This document shows positions 1 through 7,968 of a stretch of DNA of 64,000 nucleotides, piece after piece. Under the pieces are notes generated by a model. That model had not been told where the DNA came from, searched no databases, and saw only the letters and a list, made by a program, of their open reading frames with translations. Within the stretch, counting starts at the first letter, position 1; each line of letters begins with the position of its first letter. This DNA comes from Flavobacteriales bacterium UBA6051 (lineage in GTDB: Bacteria; Bacteroidota; Bacteroidia; Flavobacteriales_D; Crocinitomicaceae). Location: the NCBI GenBank assembly GCA_002427735.1, contig DIYP01000009.1:1-64000 (forward strand), read 5' to 3'. The position numbers and the translations under genes are program-made.

Positions 1-33
1 GTCATCATCGAAGAAGTGGTCATAGCACGATAG
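1..33 (+). CDS. 3' end of an upstream gene (tentative)
   Basis: Frame 1 reads VIIEEVVIAR and stops with TAG at 31-33. The strong plus-strand terminator at 57-90 implies that a plus-strand gene ends just before it, and this frame fits best. Only ten residues are visible, so no product can be named. Frame 3 stays open into the terminator hairpin and is less likely. Confidence 0.3.
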   Translation, partial: VIIEEVVIAR

Positions 34-56
34 AAACAAATCAAAACGTAAACACA

Positions 57-90
57 AACCGCCTATCTCAATTAGATAGGCGGTTTTTTT
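57..90 (+). terminator. Rho-independent terminator
   Basis: A perfect 12-bp stem (AACCGCCTATCT at 57-68 with AGATAGGCGGTT at 74-85) closes a 5-nt loop and runs into a T tract ending at 90. It ends the gene that enters from the left edge. Confidence 0.9.
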
Positions 91-141
91 GTGCTAGTTT
101 TAGAATTTAAGTACGACTGGAAGTAGTTTCAAATCAAGCCT

Positions 142-149
142 TATCTTTA
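142..149 (+). promoter_or_regulatory. Possible -7 promoter element of the ion channel gene
   Basis: TATCTTTA matches 7 of 8 positions of the Bacteroidota -7 consensus TAnnTTTG and ends 4 nt before the ATG at 154. If used, the transcript would start at or very near the start codon. No convincing -33 TTTG is seen at the right spacing. Confidence 0.3.
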
Positions 150-153
150 CAGT

Positions 154-951
154 ATGCGTGACCGGTTACATACAATAATCTTCGGAACAACTACTAGAGC
201 AGGAAAAACGTTTGACGTTGTTCTGTTGTTTCTGATTCTTCTATCTGTACTTGTTGTTTTATTCGAAAGTGTACCAAAGTGGAGAACAGCTTATGGAGAA
301 GAGCTTTATTACATTGAATGGGGTTTTACAATTCTGTTTTCAATAGAGTATTTACTGCGTATTTTCATCTCTCCGAAACCATTGCGGTATATTTTAAGCT
401 GGTGGGGGATAATTGATTTGCTATCTATTATTCCAACGTTTATTACTCCTTTTATTTCCGGATATACATCACTAACGGTCATTCGCGCGTTACGTTTATT
501 AAGGATATTCAGAATACTGAAATTGAATCGATTCACTTCAGAATCTCAGGCATTGGCACACTCGCTTAGAGCGAGTTATTATAAGATTACCGTCTTTCTG
601 TTTTTCGTTGTTATGATGATGATTCTCGCCGGTACGCTGATGTATGTAATTGAGGGTGGTCAGAACGGTTTTGAGAGTATTCCCGCTAGTATTTATTGGG
701 CTATTGTAACAACCACTACGGTCGGTTATGGTGATATCATCCCTTCCACTGATCTTGGTAAGATTTTGTCATCCGTCATGATGATTTTAGGTTATGTTAT
801 TATAGCCGTTCCAACAGGGTTAATTTCCGTTGAAATGTCAAAGTATAAAGATGACGGTAAAAAGGATAATCTCTGTGATAACTGCGGCCATGATAATCCA
901 TTTGGGTCAGTTTACTGCAATCAATGTGGAGAAGAGATGACACAAGGGTGA
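154..951 (+). CDS. Voltage-gated-type potassium channel with C-terminal zinc ribbon
   Basis: 265 residues of the ion-transport family with six predicted transmembrane segments. The fourth segment carries spaced arginines (RALRLLRIFRILK) like a voltage sensor. The pore loop has TTTTVGYGD, the K+ selectivity filter, so potassium flux across the inner membrane is the expected role. After the last helix comes a short tail with CDNCG and CNQCG, a four-cysteine zinc ribbon that is unusual for a channel and may be a regulatory cytoplasmic domain. The gene stands alone, after a terminator and convergent with groEL. The family is clear; the gating signal is unknown. Confidence 0.9.
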   Translation: MRDRLHTIIFGTTTRAGKTFDVVLLFLILLSVLVVLFESVPKWRTAYGEELYYIEWGFTILFSIEYLLRIFISPKPLRYILSWWGIIDLLSIIPTFITPFISGYTSLTVIRALRLLRIFRILKLNRFTSESQALAHSLRASYYKITVFLFFVVMMMILAGTLMYVIEGGQNGFESIPASIYWAIVTTTTVGYGDIIPSTDLGKILSSVMMILGYVIIAVPTGLISVEMSKYKDDGKKDNLCDNCGHDNPFGSVYCNQCGEEMTQG

Positions 952-966
952 CGCTCCTGAAACAAT

Positions 967-994
967 AAAAAAGCCCTCTGAAATTTCAGAGGGC
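967..994 (-). terminator. Second terminator downstream of groESL
   Basis: A stem GCCCTCTGAAA/TTTCAGAGGGC at 973-994 with almost no loop. On the minus strand it is followed by six T (A6 at 967-972). The plus strand has no T tract, so it acts on minus-strand transcripts as a back-up to the hairpin at 1047-1074. Confidence 0.7.
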
Positions 995-1046
995 CCATCT
1001 ATATAGTCGTCCTGCTTATCTGAAAATTTCAGTAAAACAGAAACGG

Positions 1047-1074
1047 AAAAAAGACCGACATGAGTCGGCCTTTT
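1047..1074. terminator. Bidirectional terminator between the channel gene and groEL
   Basis: The stem AAAAG-a-CCGAC / GTCGG-c-CTTTT with loop ATGA has T runs on both strands, six on the minus side and four on the plus side. It lies 18 bases past the groEL stop and about 100 past the channel stop, so it can end both convergent transcripts. Confidence 0.75.
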
Positions 1075-1091
1075 ATAATTGCAATGATGTA

Positions 1092-2735
1092 TTACATCAT
1101 TCCTGGCATTCCACCAGGCATTCCTCCGCCCATTGCGGCTGCAGCGGCTGATTCATCTACAGGTTCATCAGCAATTACGCATTCAGTTGTCAACAACATA
1201 GATGCAATAGATGCAGCATTTTCAATAGCAATACGCGTCACTTTTGTAGGATCGATTACTCCAGCTTTATACAAGTTATCAAACTCTTCAGTTCTTGCAT
1301 TGTATCCAAAGTCATCTTTGCCTTCTTTTACCTTTTGAACAATAACGGCGCCTTCACCACCAGAATTAGCGATAATCTGACGCAACGGCTCTTCTACTGC
1401 GCGTTTCACAATAGCAATACCCGTCATTTCATCATCATTATCTCCCTTTAGTTTCTCTAACGTGCTAAGAGCACGAATTAAGGCAATACCCCCACCAGGA
1501 ACAATACCTTCTTCGACAGCCGCTCTAGTTGCCGCAAGAGCATCATCTACTCGGTCCTTTTTCTCCTTCATCTCTACTTCTGTAGGAGCACCAACATAAA
1601 GCACGGCAACACCTCCCGCAAGTTTTGCAAGGCGTTCCTGCATTTTTTCTTTATCGTAATCAGATGTTGATGATTCTATTTGGGCTCTAATCTGACCGAT
1701 ACGAGCTTCAATATCAGCTTTATTACCAGCACCGTTTACAACAGTAGTATTATCCTTGTCGATTTCCACTTTCTCTGCTGTTCCTAGCATATCTAGTGTA
1801 GCATTTTCAAGTGTCAATCCTTTTTCTTCTGAAATAACCTGTCCTCCAGTTAAGATTGCAATATCTTCCAACATTGCTTTACGTCGGTCTCCAAAACCAG
1901 GTGCTTTCACGGCAGCAATTTTCAGAGAACCACGAATACGGTTCACAACCAAAGTTGCTAATGCTTCCCCGTCTACGTCTTCAGCAATGAGTAAAAGTGG
2001 TTTTCCTGACTGTGCTACTGGTTCAAGAATTGGAAGTAATTCCTTCATATTCGAGATCTTTTTATCATAGATCAAGATTTGAGGGTTTTCCATTTCTGTA
2101 ATCATCTTATCCGTGTTTGTAACGAAGTAAGGAGATAGGTAACCACGATCGAATTGCATTCCTTCTACCGTTTTTACATCTGTTTCCGTTCCCTTCGCTT
2201 CTTCAACAGTAATTACACCATCGTTACCAACAACTTTCATCGCCTCAGCGATTAATGCACCAATAGTTTCATCATTGTTGGCAGATATCGTAGCGATTTG
2301 CTTGATTTTGTCGTTGTCAGAACCAACTTCTTTTGAGATTTCTTTCAGGTTCTTAACAACATCAGCAACAGCTTTGTCAATACCTCGCTTTAAATCCATA
2401 GGATTGGCTCCTGCTGCAACATTCTTTAATCCAGCATTGATGATCGCCTGAGCAAGAACGGTTGCAGTCGTAGTACCGTCACCAGCAATGTCCGCAGTTT
2501 TTGAAGCAACCTCTTTCACCATCTGTGCACCCATGTCCTCAATTGGATCCTTCAACTCAACCTCTTTAGCTACGGATACACCGTCCTTTGTTACATGAGG
2601 CGCGCCAAATTTTTTCCCTATTACAACATTACGACCTTTAGGTCCTAAAGTAACTTTAACAGCATCTGCCAAAGCATCTACACCCGCCTTAAGTTTTTCG
2701 CGAGCATTAACATCAAAATAAATTTCTTTTGCCAT
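1092..2735 (-). CDS. groL: Chaperonin GroEL (60 kDa)
   Basis: 547 residues, the normal length. The protein forms the double-ring ATP-driven folding chamber in the cytoplasm and works with GroES. The N-terminus (MAKEIYFDVNAREKLKAGV), the ATP-binding GDGTTTATVLA segment and the C-terminal GGM-type tail (GGGMPGGMPGMM) are all present. It follows groES by 27 bases in one operon and is closed by two tandem terminators. No CIRCE inverted repeat is visible upstream of groES, so regulation is probably through an alternative promoter rather than HrcA. Confidence 0.98.
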   Translation of the reverse strand: MAKEIYFDVNAREKLKAGVDALADAVKVTLGPKGRNVVIGKKFGAPHVTKDGVSVAKEVELKDPIEDMGAQMVKEVASKTADIAGDGTTTATVLAQAIINAGLKNVAAGANPMDLKRGIDKAVADVVKNLKEISKEVGSDNDKIKQIATISANNDETIGALIAEAMKVVGNDGVITVEEAKGTETDVKTVEGMQFDRGYLSPYFVTNTDKMITEMENPQILIYDKKISNMKELLPILEPVAQSGKPLLLIAEDVDGEALATLVVNRIRGSLKIAAVKAPGFGDRRKAMLEDIAILTGGQVISEEKGLTLENATLDMLGTAEKVEIDKDNTTVVNGAGNKADIEARIGQIRAQIESSTSDYDKEKMQERLAKLAGGVAVLYVGAPTEVEMKEKKDRVDDALAATRAAVEEGIVPGGGIALIRALSTLEKLKGDNDDEMTGIAIVKRAVEEPLRQIIANSGGEGAVIVQKVKEGKDDFGYNARTEEFDNLYKAGVIDPTKVTRIAIENAASIASMLLTTECVIADEPVDESAAAAAMGGGMPGGMPGMM

Positions 2736-2762
2736 TTTTTGAATTATTTAATTCATTGGTAA

Positions 2763-3038
2763 TTAAAGTATTCCATAAATATCGGATTCACGCATGATCA
2801 TATACGTGTTCCCGTCCAACTTGATTTCTGTTCCAGAGTATTGTCCGAACAAAACTTCATCCCCAACTTTTACTGTCATGGGTTCATCCTTTTTTCCTTC
2901 GCCCGCAGCGATAATTTTACCCTTCAGCGGTTTTTCTTTCGCTGAATCAGGAATAATAATTCCACTCGCTGTCATTTGCTCAGCCGGTGCAGGTTCTATA
3001 AGCACACGGTCTGCCAATGGTTTGAATGTAGTTGACAT
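2763..3038 (-). CDS. groS: Co-chaperonin GroES (10 kDa)
   Basis: 91 residues. It forms the heptameric lid of the GroEL cage. The N-terminal LADRVLIEP strand, the mobile-loop region around ASGIIIPDSAKEKP and the C-terminal motif ESDIYGIL are typical. First gene of the groESL operon. SecG lies about 150 bases upstream on the same strand, and that gap holds a candidate promoter. Confidence 0.98.
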   Translation of the reverse strand: MSTTFKPLADRVLIEPAPAEQMTASGIIIPDSAKEKPLKGKIIAAGEGKKDEPMTVKVGDEVLFGQYSGTEIKLDGNTYMIMRESDIYGIL

Positions 3039-3112
3039 ATTGTTTTGAAATTTTAGTTAAAAATTCTTTTGAACCGCCACGTACTAAATTTGTGCCAGCG
3101 CAAATTGAGCGA

Positions 3113-3120
3113 CAAAATTA
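3113..3120 (-). promoter_or_regulatory. Putative groESL promoter (-7 element)
   Basis: The minus strand reads TAATTTTG, a perfect match to TAnnTTTG, 74 bases before the groES start. No clear -33 TTTG is seen at the usual 17-20 base spacing, so the call rests on the -7 box and on its position in the only sizeable gap of the gene run. Confidence 0.45.
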
Positions 3121-3189
3121 CACATTAGCGCACAAAAAATGTCAGCATGAATGACATACTGACATTTAATAAGTTATCCAAGGTAATCT

Positions 3190-3495
3190 CTACTGAGCCG
3201 CCTGCCCACTTGGAGCAGTACCTGCATCAGATTGCTCTGCCTGTTCTGGTTCAACAGGAGCTTCAGGTTCTGGAGCTTTAAGCATAACAGTAAGAAATAT
3301 ACTAAGTGATCCAACAACGATGGCTAATCCCCATGTTGCCTTATCAATGAAATCATTTGTTTTTTGAACACCGCCAATTTGTTGCGCAGCACCAAAGTCA
3401 GTGCTTAAACCACCACCTTTAGGATTTTGAACGTATACAACGAAAACAAGTAGAACACTTGCTAAAATGATGACGGAAGTAATTAATGTTACCAT
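3190..3495 (-). CDS. secG: Preprotein translocase subunit SecG
   Basis: 101 residues. SecG is the small accessory subunit of SecYEG that eases SecA-driven export. Two hydrophobic helices flank the conserved loop QNPKGGGLSTDFG, the family hallmark. The C-terminal tail is proline-, glutamate- and alanine-rich and probably disordered. It lies three bases after the acidic TPR-like gene, in the conserved Bacteroidota order lptE - TPR protein - secG - groES. Confidence 0.95.
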   Translation of the reverse strand: MVTLITSVIILASVLLVFVVYVQNPKGGGLSTDFGAAQQIGGVQKTNDFIDKATWGLAIVVGSLSIFLTVMLKAPEPEAPVEPEQAEQSDAGTAPSGQAAQ

Positions 3496-3498
3496 TTA

Positions 3499-4527
3499 TT
3501 ATGAGTTTATTTTTTTCTGTAAATCTTTAATCAGGTTTGCAAAGAAAATCTTTTTTTCTGGATATTTCAAACTTAATTGTGAGTAAGCCTCAATTGCCTT
3601 TGGATAATTTCCTTGGGCAACATAAATTTTTGCTAATGTTTCACTCACAGGTAAGTGTCCTTCATCCAGACTTTCTTTCGCTTTTTTCGTAGGAGAGAAG
3701 AACTCCTGTTTTGGTTTGTCTACTTCTCCAAACAAACCTTCTGAAGGATCGAAATCGGCGAAATCATTGACGACAGCATTAATAGCTTCCTTGTCTTCAT
3801 TTATCGTTTCCTCATGATTACTATCGGCGGAGAGCCATGAAGTAAATGTTCTCGTCGAGTCAAATTCATCCAATTCATTTGAATCTTCATTTTCTTCGTT
3901 AGCTACTTCTTGCTCTTTTTCTACGATACGTCTATTGAGAGCAAGACTTTCTTCTTCAGTGAGTTCTTCGAGGGTATAGTTAGCGACAACCGCATGATGC
4001 AATATATTTTCATCTACGGCATCTTCAGGTATATCATTGATTGCCGTTTCCTCCGTGTCATTTAATGCTGCGATATCATGCTCATCCTTGTCAATAGCGA
4101 TCTCATGAGAAACATCCTCAGCATCCATTTCATTATTTGCTTGCGTGAGCACTCCATCTTCAGAAGCAGGAACCTCTTCTTCAACTTCAATAGTTGTTTC
4201 TTTACGAGCTATTTCTTCTTCAGCATGCGCATTGGAAGTGACCTCCTCCTCAGCATAAGAAGATTGATCAGGTTGATTTTCCTGCTCCAACTCATTCATT
4301 TGAATTAGTTCATAAAGTTGAACTCTATCTCCAATTCGATAGGAATGCTTTTTCAATTCTTCATCGAAATCAATATTGCGCGTTTTCCGCAATCCTTTTA
4401 AGTACAAGATGGAAAATAGCGGTGTATATGGGTATTTTTCGGAAAGCTCTTTCAAGGCAGCAAGATCATCCGATCCAACCCTTTGTGGACTATCAATCCT
4501 TTGTGCTATTTCAGAAGTATTGAGCAT
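3499..4527 (-). CDS. Acidic protein with C-terminal TPR-like segment, function unknown
   Basis: 342 residues, no signal peptide, so probably cytoplasmic. The first ~75 residues look like a folded helical domain (LKELSEKYPYTPLFSILYL). Residues ~95-250 are low-complexity and very acidic with many E/D runs. The last ~60 residues form a TPR-like hairpin (LAKIYVAQGNYPKAIEAYSQL). It starts right at the lptE stop and is followed by secG, so it is co-transcribed with envelope-biogenesis genes. I know homologs at this spot in Bacteroidota but no function. Confidence 0.7.
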   Translation of the reverse strand: MLNTSEIAQRIDSPQRVGSDDLAALKELSEKYPYTPLFSILYLKGLRKTRNIDFDEELKKHSYRIGDRVQLYELIQMNELEQENQPDQSSYAEEEVTSNAHAEEEIARKETTIEVEEEVPASEDGVLTQANNEMDAEDVSHEIAIDKDEHDIAALNDTEETAINDIPEDAVDENILHHAVVANYTLEELTEEESLALNRRIVEKEQEVANEENEDSNELDEFDSTRTFTSWLSADSNHEETINEDKEAINAVVNDFADFDPSEGLFGEVDKPKQEFFSPTKKAKESLDEGHLPVSETLAKIYVAQGNYPKAIEAYSQLSLKYPEKKIFFANLIKDLQKKINS

Positions 4528-5040
4528 TTACCAGTTTGAGAGCAGTTTATTAACAACATCTTGAACTATTTGGTCGTTTACCTCTGCTAGCAATTCATCT
4601 TCTTTAGCTCCGAGGTCCTCACTAGAAGCATAATCAACGAACCGGGTGCTGGTAAGCGTCATTTTATCTTCTTCAGGAGCCGTAATAAAGATCTCAAAAT
4701 TCACCGATACGGTTAATCTGTTCTGTGCAGCATTATCTCCCTCTTGAAGTGCAACCGGTGTAATGGAATAATTTGAGATCACACCTTGAATAATAATTTG
4801 AACACTGTCATTCAGCGTTGTTCCAAGTAACAAGCGGGTATTATTCTGTACACCATCTTTGACATCCTCCGAAAGTGTCGCAGAATAACTTAAAGGAGTA
4901 TTCGGAGCTTCATTTTTGAGTGTTTCCACATAAAATACTTTCCACTCGGGAGGCATGGATCCATTATCTACGAATGAAACGCTCGTTGGCCAACAACTGC
5001 TGAGCAGTCCAATAGTTAATATTACGTAAAGCCATTTCAT
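4528..5040 (-). CDS. lptE: LptE-family lipoprotein (LPS transport)
   Basis: 170 residues with a lipoprotein signal ending in LLSSC, so Cys16 would be lipidated. Bacteroidota proteins in this position belong to the LptE family, the outer-membrane plug partner of LptD in LPS assembly. The body shows the alternating strands of that fold, and the alkaline-sensitive Ser/Thr-rich N-terminal part is typical. It abuts the sigma54-activator gene, whose stop codon is directly next to its start. Assignment is by position and general pattern, since LptE is poorly conserved. Confidence 0.75.
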   Translation of the reverse strand: MKWLYVILTIGLLSSCWPTSVSFVDNGSMPPEWKVFYVETLKNEAPNTPLSYSATLSEDVKDGVQNNTRLLLGTTLNDSVQIIIQGVISNYSITPVALQEGDNAAQNRLTVSVNFEIFITAPEEDKMTLTSTRFVDYASSEDLGAKEDELLAEVNDQIVQDVVNKLLSNW

Positions 5041-6282
5041 TTAATCAGTGAGGTTATACTCTTTTATTTTTCGATATAAGGTTCGTTCACTAATTCCTAA
5101 CTCGGATGCAGCGTGTTTTCTTCTTCCCTTATGTTTGACAAGTGCTTTTTTAATAAGTTCTTTTTCCCTGTCCTCAAGAGAAAGTGATTCTTCTACTTCT
5201 TCATGTAATTCGAAATCATCTTCCGCAGGTCTTGAGTAATTGTAGGACTCGTCTTGTTGGGCGGGAGGGAGTATTTTTGTTGAGCTTGAAGGAGGTTGAA
5301 CGTCTTCATAGAATCGATTGATCATTGTTTCCTGATCATTACTCAAGTTTACGTTGCCATTGTTCGCCATGATTTCAATTACCAGTTTTTTCAAATCTGT
5401 CAGATCTTTTTTCATGTCGAACAGGAATTTGTACATCAATTCGCGCTCATTTATACTCTCTTGCGATGAATCAATTAATGCCGGACTCGTATCACGTTCC
5501 GTAGGAAGGTAATTAGCAAAAGTCTGACCGTCAATTTCACGCGAGGTTTCAATTACGGAAATTTGTTCTACTAAATTCTTTAATTGGCGAATGTTTCCGG
5601 GCCATGAATAATTGTTCAGTAGCTCTATTGCATCTGCAGACAATCGGATTCCTGGCATTCGATATTTATCGCCAAAGTCACTCGCGAATTTTCTGAAAAG
5701 TAAATGAATGTCGTCATTTCTTTTTCTTAGAGGAGGAAGTGCAATTGGCACAGTGCTTAAGCGATAAAACAAATCCTCGCGAAACTTTCCGCTCGATATT
5801 GCCTGTTGCATGTTCTCATTGGTAGCGGCAACAACACGCACATTCGTTTTGATCACTTTAGATGATCCAACACGAATAAATTCTCCGGTTTCCAATACTC
5901 GAAGTAAACGAACTTGTGTTTGCATTGGTAGTTCTGCAACTTCATCCAAAAAGATGGTACCTCCATCAGCTACTTCAAAATAACCTTTTCTGCTACCGCT
6001 TGCACCAGTAAAGGCTCCCTTTTCATGACCGAATAATTCTGAGTCAATCGTTCCTTCTGGAATGGCTCCACAATTCACCGCAATGTACTCGCCATGCTTT
6101 CTTGAACTCAATTGATGAATGACTTGAGGTATAATCTCTTTACCGGTACCACTTTCTCCCGTAACAAGCACGGAGATGTCTGTTGGAGCTACTTGCGTAG
6201 CCACTTCCAAAGCTCTGTTCAACAATGGAGCATTTCCAATAATTCCAAATCGCTGTTTTACTTGCTGTATTTCCATGCTCAA
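5041..6282 (-). CDS. Sigma-54 dependent transcriptional activator without sensory domain
   Basis: 413 residues. The AAA+ domain starts almost at once: Walker A GESGTGKE at 42-49 and the sigma54-contacting loop GAFTGA at 89-94. A C-terminal Fis-type helix-turn-helix contains HAASELGISERTLYRKIKEY. Between them lies a long ~120-residue linker. There is no receiver, GAF or PAS domain at the N-terminus, so input must come from a partner or from its own level. It overlaps miaB by 4 bases and abuts lptE. Targets are not known; an autoregulated envelope role is only a guess from its neighbours. Confidence 0.9.
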   Translation of the reverse strand: MSMEIQQVKQRFGIIGNAPLLNRALEVATQVAPTDISVLVTGESGTGKEIIPQVIHQLSSRKHGEYIAVNCGAIPEGTIDSELFGHEKGAFTGASGSRKGYFEVADGGTIFLDEVAELPMQTQVRLLRVLETGEFIRVGSSKVIKTNVRVVAATNENMQQAISSGKFREDLFYRLSTVPIALPPLRKRNDDIHLLFRKFASDFGDKYRMPGIRLSADAIELLNNYSWPGNIRQLKNLVEQISVIETSREIDGQTFANYLPTERDTSPALIDSSQESINERELMYKFLFDMKKDLTDLKKLVIEIMANNGNVNLSNDQETMINRFYEDVQPPSSSTKILPPAQQDESYNYSRPAEDDFELHEEVEESLSLEDREKELIKKALVKHKGRRKHAASELGISERTLYRKIKEYNLTD

Positions 6283-7724
6283 TCTTGGTTTACCAATTCA
6301 ACCACTTCACCTAGAAGAGTTGCAGCTGTACAATCCGTGATATTCACCATAACGTAATCCCCTTTGGAAAATTCACCTTTTGGAAAAACAACTTTGACAT
6401 TGTGGTCGTTTCTTCCCGCAAGAAAGTCTTCAGACCGCTTGGATCTTCCTTCAATGAGTACTTTTTGAATTTTGCCAACATGACGCTGATTTGCTTCAAG
6501 CGAATGAACTTGCTGCAGGTCAATAATTTCGGTTAGACGTTTGCCCTTAACATCATCAGGGACGTTATCCTCAAATCTTCTTTCCGCCAAAGTTTTTGGT
6601 CGTTCAGAGTATTTATACATGTAAGCAAAATCCCACTTAACCTCTTTCATCAAAGAGATTGTGTCATTATGCTCTTCTTCTGTTTCATCGCAGAAACCAG
6701 AAATAATATCTGTCGAAATCGCACAGTCTGGTATGATACGTCGGATAGCTTCAATACGCCCCAAATACCATTCACGTGTGTAAGAGCGATTCATACGATC
6801 CAGAACATTTGTGTTTCCTGACTGTACAGGCAGATGAATGTAGTTGCAGATGTTCTCATGTTTTGCAATTACCTCCAAGACTTCATCTGTCATGTCTTTC
6901 GGGTGTGAAGTGGAGAAGCGAATTCTCAAGTGAGGAGAAATTCCAGCCACCATATCCATTAATTCAGCAAAATTTGTTGTGGGCTTAGTAGCATCCTTGA
7001 TTTCTCCTTTTGAAGTCATATTCCATCTGTAGGAGTCAACATTCTGCCCGAGTAGAGTAACCTCACGATATCCTTGATCAAATAGATCTTTACATTCGTT
7101 GTAAATCGTTTGCGGATCTCTTGAACGTTCTCTTCCTCTGGTAAAGGGAACTACGCAAAAAGAACACATGTTATCACAACCTCGCGTAATGGATACAAAA
7201 CTTGAAACACCATTCTTATCCAGTCGAATAGGAGAGATGTCTGCATAAGTTTCATCACGAGAAAGTAACACATTGACTGCTTTCTGACCACTTTCTACTT
7301 CTTCAATGAGTCCTGGTAGGTCACGATATGCATCTGGTCCGGCAACTAAGTCAACCAGTTTTTCTTCTTCTAATAAATCTTTTTTCAAGCGTTCTGCCAT
7401 ACAACCAAGAATTCCAACTACCAATCCGGGTTGTCTTTGTTTTCGACTCTTAAAGTTGGTGAGTCTATTGCGAACTCTGGATTCGGCATTTTCTCTGATA
7501 GAGCATGTATTGATCAGGACTACATCTGCTTCTTCAACGTCAGCAGTTGTCGCATACCCTTCTTTGGCTAAAATAGAAGCTACCACTTCACTGTCTGCAA
7601 AGTTCATGGCACATCCATAGCTTTCTACATAAAGCTTTTTTCCATTTGAAGAAGGTGTTGTTTCAATCACTGTTGCTTCTCCTTGACGTGTTTCGTCTAT
7701 TTCTTTATTCAATTCTATGGTCAT
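6279..7724 (-). CDS. miaB: tRNA-2-methylthio-N6-dimethylallyladenosine synthase MiaB
   Basis: 481 residues. This radical-SAM methylthiotransferase modifies A37 of tRNAs that read UNN codons. The N-terminal UPF0004 domain has Cys38, Cys74 and Cys108 for the auxiliary cluster. The radical-SAM motif CDNMCSFC sits at 183-190, and a C-terminal TRAM domain ends the protein. The ~30-residue extension before LYVESYGC is common in Bacteroidota. First gene of the minus-strand run. Confidence 0.97.
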   Translation of the reverse strand: MTIELNKEIDETRQGEATVIETTPSSNGKKLYVESYGCAMNFADSEVVASILAKEGYATTADVEEADVVLINTCSIRENAESRVRNRLTNFKSRKQRQPGLVVGILGCMAERLKKDLLEEEKLVDLVAGPDAYRDLPGLIEEVESGQKAVNVLLSRDETYADISPIRLDKNGVSSFVSITRGCDNMCSFCVVPFTRGRERSRDPQTIYNECKDLFDQGYREVTLLGQNVDSYRWNMTSKGEIKDATKPTTNFAELMDMVAGISPHLRIRFSTSHPKDMTDEVLEVIAKHENICNYIHLPVQSGNTNVLDRMNRSYTREWYLGRIEAIRRIIPDCAISTDIISGFCDETEEEHNDTISLMKEVKWDFAYMYKYSERPKTLAERRFEDNVPDDVKGKRLTEIIDLQQVHSLEANQRHVGKIQKVLIEGRSKRSEDFLAGRNDHNVKVVFPKGEFSKGDYVMVNITDCTAATLLGEVVELVNQD

Positions 7725-7873
7725 TTCTTAAAATCAGGATACGAAATTAGATAATTTTCAAGGGGTGTCAAAATGGCAGCTTTTATTTTATCAATTATTA
7801 ACCAAATTCCTTTAACCTATGGTTAAAGATTATATTATATGTATTTGACCGAAACATTTTGTGCGTTTTTTTC

Positions 7874-7905
7874 GTTGTGAATTGAAATTAATTGCTCTTT
7901 CTTTG
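7874..7905 (+). promoter_or_regulatory. Putative topA promoter
   Basis: GTTG at 7874-7877 and TTTCTTTG at 7898-7905 resemble the -33 TTTG and -7 TAnnTTTG boxes with a 20-base spacer. A start near 7911 would give a leader of about 58 bases. The -7 box departs from consensus at the second base. Confidence 0.4.
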
Positions 7906-7968
7906 CACTTCCAAAATCGTGGAGCCGGGACTGTGATTGTTAGTTTGGAAGTTTAAAATACAGATAAT

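Noticed and set aside
1756..2070. 104-residue plus-strand ORF inside groEL
   Set aside because: Complement of a highly conserved gene, with no promoter or signal; a shadow frame.
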